Source of the DNA: Marinobacter salinexigens
GTDB lineage: Bacteria > Pseudomonadota > Gammaproteobacteria > Pseudomonadales > Oleiphilaceae
Direction: 5' to 3'
DNA: 64,000 bases
NCBI RefSeq assembly: GCF_008370345.1
Contig: NZ_VTUU01000001.1
Location: 232,139-296,138 of the forward strand
Part shown: piece after piece, positions 57,615 through 64,000 of the stretch
Layout of the letters: every line of letters starts with the position of its first letter
How positions within the stretch are numbered: position 1 is the stretch's first letter
Program-made: the position numbers and the translations under genes
Notes under the pieces: model-generated
The model's database searches: none
Told to the model about the DNA's origin: nothing
The model's input: only the letters and a program-made list of their open reading frames with translations

Positions 57615-58979
57615 TTAACCGTTCCCTTTCTGCATCTCCGCGTACTCGTCCTCAAAGAAGAATTTTTCCTCTCCGAAAGCGGGCTCCAGATCATGCAGCC
57701 AGGTGGCTGTTTTGCTGTACTTGGCGAAGAACGGGCGCTGTACCCAGTCCGGGTTGCGGCCTTGCAGGAAACGCAGAACAAAGACCTTCTCGCCGTGGAT
57801 CTCTGTGATGCCCTGAATTTCGACCTTGCCGGGTCCTGCGCTCATTGACGGGCCGCGGGCGGTTCGTGCCAGGCCGGAGACCTGCTTCATGGCTTCGCGG
57901 TAGATCTGGTAGGCTTCAGCCAGCGGCACTTCAAAGTAGTTCTTCGCGCCGGTGTCCCGTTCTACAAACATGTAGTAGGGGATGATGCCCAGCTTCACTT
58001 CCTTCTTCCACAGCTTCGCCCAGGCGTCTGCATCGTCGTTGACGTGTTTGATCAGCGGGCCCTGCGCGCGGATTTCGGCGCCGGTGGCGCGGATACGGCG
58101 AATGGCTTCTTCGGCGATGTCGGTGGTGATTTCCTGCCAGTGGTTGTAGTGCGCCATGATCGCCACGTGCTTGCCTGCGTCGACCAATTTGGCAAACAGT
58201 TCGATCAGCTCATCGGCATCCTTGTCGGTCACAAAGCGGTATGGCCAGAAGGTGAGGGCTTTAGTGCCGATGCGAATGGTCTGAATGTGATCGAACTCCG
58301 GCTCCAGTAAAGGTTCCAGGTACTGAACCAGGTTCTTGGTTTTCATCACCATCGGATCGCCGCCAGTTACCAGCAGGTCCGTGACTTCGGTGTGGTTGCG
58401 CAGGTAGCCGTGAAGCTTCTCGGCGTCGGTGCTGGCCATTTTCAGGTCTTTATCGCCGACAAACTGCGCCCAGCGGAAGCAGAACGTGCAGTAGGAGTGG
58501 CAGGTCTGACCCTGGGACGGGAAGAACAGCACGGTTTCGCGATACTTGTGCTGAATGCCGTCCAGCACTTCGCCGTCCAGTTCCGGCATGTTCATTTCCA
58601 TCTGGCCCGCGGGGTGGGGGTTCAGTTCATCCCGGATGGTTTTGGCAACCTCCTGGATTTCTTTCTTGTCGGCACCTTCCCTGTGCAGCGCTGCCATACG
58701 CTCGAAATGTTCATCCTTCAGCATCCCTTTTTGAGGGAAGACAAGTTGGTAGATCGGATCGTTCGGTACATTGTCCCAGTTGATGAGCTCGTTGATGACG
58801 TACTCATTGACCCGAAACGGAAGAACGCTGGCGACGACCTTCATTTCAAACAGGGTCTCTTCCGGGAGGTTCTGAATGATCTCGATCTTGTCGAGCTGGC
58901 GGTCGGTATAGACCTTGAAGCGGCGTTCCTCGAATTCGGTGGTCGGAATCCGGTTCGGGAAGCTGACGATGGAGTTCAT
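57615..58979 (-). CDS. KamA-family radical SAM protein (lysine 2,3-aminomutase-like)
   Basis: A 454-residue enzyme of the radical SAM superfamily. The iron-sulphur motif CHSYCTFC (C160, C164, C167, spacing 3 and 2) is intact, then a SAM-binding TGGDPMVMKT. A Lys in AGPGKVEIQG near residue 410 could hold pyridoxal phosphate, as in lysine 2,3-aminomutase, but the surrounding Gly-rich run is weaker. Substrate is therefore unsure: lysine, glutamate or another amino acid. No ablB acetyltransferase or beta-lysine gene lies nearby. GAGGG precedes the ATG at 58977-58979. Confidence 0.82.
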   Translation of the reverse strand: MNSIVSFPNRIPTTEFEERRFKVYTDRQLDKIEIIQNLPEETLFEMKVVASVLPFRVNEYVINELINWDNVPNDPIYQLVFPQKGMLKDEHFERMAALHREGADKKEIQEVAKTIRDELNPHPAGQMEMNMPELDGEVLDGIQHKYRETVLFFPSQGQTCHSYCTFCFRWAQFVGDKDLKMASTDAEKLHGYLRNHTEVTDLLVTGGDPMVMKTKNLVQYLEPLLEPEFDHIQTIRIGTKALTFWPYRFVTDKDADELIELFAKLVDAGKHVAIMAHYNHWQEITTDIAEEAIRRIRATGAEIRAQGPLIKHVNDDADAWAKLWKKEVKLGIIPYYMFVERDTGAKNYFEVPLAEAYQIYREAMKQVSGLARTARGPSMSAGPGKVEIQGITEIHGEKVFVLRFLQGRNPDWVQRPFFAKYSKTATWLHDLEPAFGEEKFFFEDEYAEMQKGNG

Positions 58980-59653
58980 AGATCGCCCTCGGTTATCAGA
59001 AGCCAAAAGTCGGGAGAGCGGGATCGCCGCTGCTCCGCTGGTTAAAAAACGGGCAGGCGAGTATACATAAATTGGCGTTTATTTTCAGGTCTAATTAAAA
59101 ATGCGGGATTTCAGGAAGGCGTTTTCGCGCATCGTGCCTTTAATGGCGCCAAATTTGGTCGAATTTCGCTGATAAGAGCTCTAAATCGAGGCCGGAAAGC
59201 GTTTAGCGTGTAAAGGAAAGTGCGGTAGGTAGGAAAACTACGACCTTGGTCTGAAAAAGCTTGTTGAAAGCATCGAAAAACGTCATTCTTGCGTAACTAA
59301 TCGAAAAGACTCTGTGCTTCAGGTAGTTTTTCGGGGCTTTGATTGAATTTTTTGTAGGTTCTGTAGTAAAAATACTACGGAAAATGTGCTGGATGATTCA
59401 GTAGCAATTGCCAGCCTGTTTCCCGCTTCCTTTATAAGGGCAGCCAAAAGCTGCTGTTTCTGATGGTAAGCAGGCAATGTGCGAATGCTGATCTATGCTT
59501 GGTGGAGGTTCTGTGCACTGTGTGACCGTGCGATCAGCCAGGCTGACATACCGATAACAACACGCTGCAATCTCGCAGCTTATCGACACCGCAACGTGAC
59601 TGGCTGCTGATCGTGGCCCGCGATGCAATTTTTGATGCCAAGGGGAGGGTTTG
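58980..59653. other. Long non-coding region before aceE
   Basis: No convincing gene occurs in 674 bp. It holds the promoter of the radical SAM gene and two GTAG...CTAC palindromes (59229-59241 and 59363-59378). Nearer aceE is a small hairpin, GCAGC-5-GCTGC around 59442-59456. The promoter of aceE could not be placed. Confidence 0.5.
59060..59088 (-). promoter_or_regulatory. Promoter of the radical SAM gene
   Basis: On the - strand CTGAAA, a 17-bp gap and TATACT, about 80 bp before the start codon. Confidence 0.55.
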
Positions 59654-62317
59654 ATGTACCAGGACGATGATCCCATTGAAACCAGTGAATGGCTTGACGC
59701 GCTGGAATCTCTGATCGAGAACGAAGGCGTTGAGCGAGCCAAATACATTCTGGAGCGGCTTTCCGAACGAGCCAGCCGTGATGGCACCGAGTTGCCATAT
59801 TCCATTACTACTCCATTCCGGAATACCATTCCTGTTACCAACGAAGCGCGCATGCCGGGCGACCTGTTCATGGAACGCCGCATTCGCTCGCTGATCCGTT
59901 GGAACGCGATGGCAATGGTTGTTCGTGCTAACAAGCGTCCGGGTGATCTGGGTGGCCATATTTCCACTTTCTCCTCTGCGGCCACTCTGTACGATGTGGG
60001 CTTCAACTACTTCTTCCATGGTGGCGATGACCAGCGTGAATCCGATCTGGTGTATTTCCAGGGGCACGCAGCGCCGGGTATTTACGCCCGTTCCTTCCTG
60101 GAAGGCCGATTTAACGAAAAGCAGCTGGACAAGTACCGGGAAGAGGTTGATGGCGAAGGTCTGTCTTCCTACCCGCACCCCTGGCTGATGCCGGATTACT
60201 GGCAGTTCCCGACAGTGTCTATGGGTCTTGGTCCGATTCAGGCCATTTACCAAGCTCACGTGATGAAGTATCTGCACAGCCGTGAGCTGATCGAAATGGA
60301 CAACCGCAAAGTGTGGTGTTTCGTCGGTGATGGTGAGTGTGACGAACCTGAAACCCTCGGTTCCATTTCCAAGGCAGGCCGCGAGAACCTGGATAACCTG
60401 ATTTTCGTGGTCAACTGTAACCTTCAGCGCCTGGATGGCCCTGTTCGTGGTAACGGTAAAATTGTTCAGGAACTGGAAGGTGTCTTCCGTGGCGCCGGAT
60501 GGAACGTGATCAAGGTTGTCTGGGGACGCATGTGGGATCCGCTGTTCGAGAAAGACGAAGACGGCATCATGCAGCGCACCATGGACGAGATCTGTGACGG
60601 CGAATTGCAGAACCTGACTTTCAAAGGGCCGGCATACACCCGCAAGGAATTCTTTGGCAAGTATCCGGAGCTGGCCAAGCTGGCGGAAAATCTGTCCGAT
60701 GATGACGTCAGTAAACTGAACCGCGGTGGTCACGATCCGTACAAGGTTTACGCGGCGTACCATAAGGCTGTGAATCAGGCCAACGGCAAGCCGACGGTCA
60801 TCCTGGCCCATACCATCAAAGGCTATGGTTTCGGTGCAGCCGGTGAAGCCCAGAACACGGCGCACTCACTGAAGAAACTCGACATCGATACCCTGAAGTC
60901 GTTCCGGGACCGTTTCGGGGTGCCGTTGAAAGACGAAGAGCTGGAAGAGGTTCCTTACTACCGGCCAGCTCCGGACAGCCCTGAACTGGTGTATATGAAG
61001 AAGCGCCGCCAGGATCTGGGTGGTTTCTATCCGAAACGTAACAAGGATTGCCAGCCTCTGCAGATTCCGGAACTGGACATCTTCAAGCAGGTTCTGGATG
61101 GCTCGGATGGTCGTGAAATCTCCACGACTATGGCGTTCGTGCGTATCCTCAGTGCGCTGGTGAAAGACAAGCGTATTGGCAAGCGAGTTGTTCCGATTGT
61201 TCCGGACGAAGCCCGTACCTTTGGTATGGAAGGCATGTTCCGTCAGCTCGGTATCTACACATCCGAAGGTCAGAAGTATGTGCCTCAGGATCGTGAGCAG
61301 ATCATGTACTACCGTGAGGACAAGAAGGGCCAGATCCTGCAGGAAGGTATTAACGAAGATGGCGCCATGGCGACCTGGATGGCGGCTGCTACTTCGTACA
61401 GCACGAACAAGTTCCCGCTGATCCCGTTCTACGTGTTCTACTCCATGTTCGGTTTCCAGCGTGTGGGCGACCTGGCCTGGGCCTCCGGCGATATGCAGGC
61501 GCGTGGTTTCCTGGTAGGTGGTACTGCTGGCCGTACAACGCTGAATGGGGAAGGTCTGCAGCACCAGGATGGTCATAGCCATATTCTGGCCAACACCATC
61601 CCGAACTGTAAGGCGTATGACCCTGCGTTTGGCTACGAAATGGCGGTGGTGATTCGTCATGGTATGAAGGAAATGTTCGAAGAGAACAAGAGCGTTTTCT
61701 ATTACCTGACCATTGAGAACGAAAACTACGCACAGCCTGCGATGCCGAAAGACTGCGAAGACGGCATCATCAAAGGTATGTACAAGTTCTCTTCTGTTGA
61801 AACCAAAGGGCGTAAGAAGTCCCCGCGGGTTCAGTTGCTGGGCTCCGGCGCCATCATGAATGAAGTCCTGGCAGCGGCTGATCTGCTGAAAGAGGACTGG
61901 GGTGTTGCATCGGATGTCTGGAGTGTCACCAGCTTCAACGAATTGGCCCGCGATGGTCAGCACGTAGAGCGCTGGAACCACCTGCATCCGGATGACAATC
62001 CGAAGAAGGCCTATGTGACCCAGGTGCTGGAAAACCAGCAGGGCCCGGTGGTGTCGTCTACGGATTACATCAAGCTGCACTCCGAGCAGCTCAGAGCGTT
62101 CATTCCCAAGACATTCATGACATTGGGTACTGATGGTTTCGGGCGTAGTGACACCCGCGAGAGGCTGCGTAGCTTCTTCGAAGTAGATCGTTACTACGTT
62201 GCCGTAACGGCTCTGGCTGCCCTGGCGAAGGACGGCGAGATCAAGCAGGACCAGGTTCTTGAGGCCATGCGCAAGTATGGAATCGATCGCAACAAAACGA
62301 ACCCGGTGCAGAGCTAA
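59654..62317 (+). CDS. aceE: Pyruvate dehydrogenase E1 component
   Basis: An 887-residue homodimeric thiamine-diphosphate enzyme that decarboxylates pyruvate and passes the acetyl group to the lipoyl domains of AceF. The TPP motif runs from GDGECDEPETLGSISKAG to NCNLQRLDG (about residues 230-260), and the N-terminal GDLGGHISTFSSAATLYDVGFNYFF is diagnostic of the AceE type. Length agrees with E. coli (887). The ATG at 59654 is preceded by GGGGAGGG. It is followed by aceF after 10 bp; the long upstream region should carry its control. Confidence 0.98.
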   Translation: MYQDDDPIETSEWLDALESLIENEGVERAKYILERLSERASRDGTELPYSITTPFRNTIPVTNEARMPGDLFMERRIRSLIRWNAMAMVVRANKRPGDLGGHISTFSSAATLYDVGFNYFFHGGDDQRESDLVYFQGHAAPGIYARSFLEGRFNEKQLDKYREEVDGEGLSSYPHPWLMPDYWQFPTVSMGLGPIQAIYQAHVMKYLHSRELIEMDNRKVWCFVGDGECDEPETLGSISKAGRENLDNLIFVVNCNLQRLDGPVRGNGKIVQELEGVFRGAGWNVIKVVWGRMWDPLFEKDEDGIMQRTMDEICDGELQNLTFKGPAYTRKEFFGKYPELAKLAENLSDDDVSKLNRGGHDPYKVYAAYHKAVNQANGKPTVILAHTIKGYGFGAAGEAQNTAHSLKKLDIDTLKSFRDRFGVPLKDEELEEVPYYRPAPDSPELVYMKKRRQDLGGFYPKRNKDCQPLQIPELDIFKQVLDGSDGREISTTMAFVRILSALVKDKRIGKRVVPIVPDEARTFGMEGMFRQLGIYTSEGQKYVPQDREQIMYYREDKKGQILQEGINEDGAMATWMAAATSYSTNKFPLIPFYVFYSMFGFQRVGDLAWASGDMQARGFLVGGTAGRTTLNGEGLQHQDGHSHILANTIPNCKAYDPAFGYEMAVVIRHGMKEMFEENKSVFYYLTIENENYAQPAMPKDCEDGIIKGMYKFSSVETKGRKKSPRVQLLGSGAIMNEVLAAADLLKEDWGVASDVWSVTSFNELARDGQHVERWNHLHPDDNPKKAYVTQVLENQQGPVVSSTDYIKLHSEQLRAFIPKTFMTLGTDGFGRSDTRERLRSFFEVDRYYVAVTALAALAKDGEIKQDQVLEAMRKYGIDRNKTNPVQS

Positions 62318-62327
62318 GGAGATCGCC

Positions 62328-63947
62328 ATGAGTGAACAGGAAATAAAGGTTCCCGATCTCGGCGGCGCAGATGAGGTCGAGGTCATCGAAATCATCGTGG
62401 GTGAGGGCGAGTCGGTCGCGGAAGAAGATCCGATCCTGACAGTCGAATCCGACAAGGCGTCTGTTGAACTGCCCGCTCCCAGTGCTGGCAAGATCACCAG
62501 AATTACCGTGAAAGTCGGTGACAAGGTACGTGAAGGCGACGTGGTCGGCATGATTGAAACCGACGGGGACTCTGGTGCTGCCGAGGCTCCCGCCGCTGAG
62601 GAAAAGGCGGAAGCGCCTGCCGAAGCCGTTGATGAAGCACCTGAGCCGGCCCCCAAAAAGGCCGGTGGTACTCGCAGGGAAATCATCAAGGTTCCGTCAC
62701 TGGACGGTTTCGACAATGTGCCGGTCATCGAAATCAACGTCTCAGAGGGCGACACCATCGATGCGGAGTCGGCTCTTGTAACCGTTGAGTCTGACAAAGC
62801 AACGATGGAAGTACCTACTCCCTTTGCCGGAAAGATCGAAAAGATCCTGGTGAAGGAAGGCGACAAGCTTTCTGAAGGCGACGACCTGGTTGAAATGACC
62901 ATTGAGGAAGAAGGCGGTGAGGAATCACCGGCTCCGGAATCAACCCCGGCAGCTCCATCGGCCAAGTCTGAAGAGGCGCCGAAGCCAGCTGCTGCACCGC
63001 AGCCTCAGGGCGGTACTTATGAAGTGCCTGCTCCGGGCGCCAAGGTGCACGCTGGTCCGGCTGTGCGAAAGCTGGCACGGGAGCTGGGTGCTGATCTGGC
63101 ACGGGTCAAGGGCAGCGGGCCCAAGGGCCGTATCATCAAAGATGATGTTCATGCCTATGTGAAGAGTCAGCTGCAGCAGGTTCAGCAGGGTGGCAGCGTG
63201 GGTACCGGTTCCGGTATTCCAGGCGTCAAACTGCCGGACTTCAGCCAGTTTGGTGACATCGAGAAGGAGTCCATGTCTCGCATGATGGCGGTTACGGCCA
63301 CCAACATGCAGCGCAGTTGGCTGAACGTGCCTCACGTTACTCAGTTTGAGGATGCGGACATCACGGATATGGAAGCGTTCCGCAAGGCCCAGAAGGTGGC
63401 AGGCGAGAAGCGAGGCGTGAAGATGACGCCACTGCCATTCCTGCTCAAGGCTTGTGCGACTGCGCTTGCGGAACTGCCTCAGTTCAATGTCTCCATTGAT
63501 ATGGAGAAGAAAGAGGTGATTCGCAAGAAGTACATCCATATCGGTATCGCTGTGGATACACCGCACGGGCTGATGGTTCCTGTGATCCGGGATGTGGACA
63601 AGAAGGGGCTTTGGGAACTGGCGGCGGAAAGTGCAGAGCTCGCTCAGAAGGCCCGGGACAAGCAACTGAAGCCGGCTGAGATGCAGGGCGCGTGTTTCAC
63701 CATTACCAGCCTCGGTGGTATTGGCGGTACGGCGTTTACTCCGATCGTCAACACGCCGGAGGTTGCGATTCTTGGTGTGTCCAAAGCGGCGATGAAGCCG
63801 GTTTGGGATGGCAAGGAGTTCCAGCCTCGTCTGATGTTGCCACTGTCTCTGTCCTACGATCACCGTGCGGTGAACGGAGCAGATGCGGCCCGGTTTACGT
63901 CGGCGCTTGCCCAGAGTCTCGGGGACATTCGTACCCTGTTGCTTTGA
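62328..63947 (+). CDS. aceF: Dihydrolipoyllysine acetyltransferase, pyruvate dehydrogenase E2
   Basis: A 539-residue core subunit. Two lipoyl domains carry the modified Lys in VESDKASVELP (Lys43) and VESDKATMEVP (Lys157), joined by Ala/Pro/Glu-rich linkers; E. coli has three. The peripheral-subunit-binding domain (AGPAVRKLARELGADLARVKGSGPKGRIIKDDV, about 240-275) and the catalytic domain with YDHRAVNGADAARF near the end follow. AAGGAG precedes the ATG. The transcript continues toward the hairpin at the window's edge; no lpd gene is visible. Confidence 0.97.
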   Translation: MSEQEIKVPDLGGADEVEVIEIIVGEGESVAEEDPILTVESDKASVELPAPSAGKITRITVKVGDKVREGDVVGMIETDGDSGAAEAPAAEEKAEAPAEAVDEAPEPAPKKAGGTRREIIKVPSLDGFDNVPVIEINVSEGDTIDAESALVTVESDKATMEVPTPFAGKIEKILVKEGDKLSEGDDLVEMTIEEEGGEESPAPESTPAAPSAKSEEAPKPAAAPQPQGGTYEVPAPGAKVHAGPAVRKLARELGADLARVKGSGPKGRIIKDDVHAYVKSQLQQVQQGGSVGTGSGIPGVKLPDFSQFGDIEKESMSRMMAVTATNMQRSWLNVPHVTQFEDADITDMEAFRKAQKVAGEKRGVKMTPLPFLLKACATALAELPQFNVSIDMEKKEVIRKKYIHIGIAVDTPHGLMVPVIRDVDKKGLWELAAESAELAQKARDKQLKPAEMQGACFTITSLGGIGGTAFTPIVNTPEVAILGVSKAAMKPVWDGKEFQPRLMLPLSLSYDHRAVNGADAARFTSALAQSLGDIRTLLL

Positions 63948-63957
63948 TCTGCAGTAT

Positions 63958-63990
63958 CGTTACTCCCGGCCCGAGGGTCTGGGAGTAACG
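63958..63990 (+). terminator. Hairpin after aceF
   Basis: A perfect 10-bp stem (CGTTACTCCC/GGGAGTAACG) 11 bp past the aceF stop. No T-run is seen before the window ends. Confidence 0.5.
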
Positions 63991-64000
63991 AGAGGCGGGG

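Noticed and set aside
60866..62965. A 699-codon open frame on the - strand
   Set aside because: It lies opposite aceE and aceF, has no family motif or ribosome site and is low-complexity Ser/Pro in places. GC-rich codon bias on the real strand leaves the complement open.

Overview
The window is a chromosomal segment of a GC-rich marine gammaproteobacterium, most likely Marinobacter or a close relative. The case rests on a WS/DGAT wax-ester synthase beside ssrA/smpB, several sodium-linked transporters (NhaD, a Na/Ca exchanger, an SNF-family symporter), a SorAB sulfite dehydrogenase, Mqo, and gene orders shared with Pseudomonas and relatives (ratA-rnfH/bamE/fur/recN, grpE-dnaK-dnaJ-dapB-carAB-greA, secG-tRNA-Leu-rimP-nusA-infB-rbfA-truB-rpsO-pnp). 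I see no insertion sequence, prophage, integrase or CRISPR array. The genus is an inference from protein sequence and synteny.

Layout. 1-9300: end of msrB, sorAB, plsC, nhaD with a Na/Ca exchanger, mqo with a lipoprotein, cheV and a small VOC protein. 9300-17200: tmRNA gene ssrA, a wax synthase, smpB, an SNF transporter, ratA-rnfH, bamE, fur and recN, the last under two LexA boxes. 17200-27400: the heat-shock genes grpE-dnaK-dnaJ behind a clear sigma-32-type promoter, then dapB, carAB and greA. 27400-43400: the housekeeping block yhbY, rlmE, ftsH, folP, glmM, tpiA, secG, tRNA-Leu(GAG), rimP, nusA, infB, rbfA, truB, rpsO, pnp. 43500-47000: an envelope cluster of a lipoprotein alpha/beta hydrolase, a DUF4105 protein and a DUF3015 protein. 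47100-52100: a complete branched-chain amino-acid ABC transporter. 52200-59000: a membrane TPR protein, a MarR regulator, a second-type Lon protease, a YbbN-like thioredoxin and a KamA-family radical SAM enzyme. 59650-63950: aceE-aceF of pyruvate dehydrogenase.

The most unusual signal is a pair of about 110-bp nested palindromes, 21 kb apart and in opposite orientation. Each has a 54-nt core, about 80% identical between copies and carrying two small hairpins, one with an ATGGAT-type loop shared exactly between them. Each core is flanked by 28-29-nt inverted arms that are near-perfect within a copy but unrelated between copies. Other points of interest are a strong promoter and three successive terminators between tRNA-Leu and rimP, an attenuator-like carA leader, a palindrome embedded in the sorA promoter, an internal terminator between livK and livH, a long hairpin before pnp, and a 670-bp non-coding region before aceE.

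Most gene calls are secure from conserved motifs and synteny. Promoters, terminators and hairpins were read by eye and have not been tested by folding or searching.
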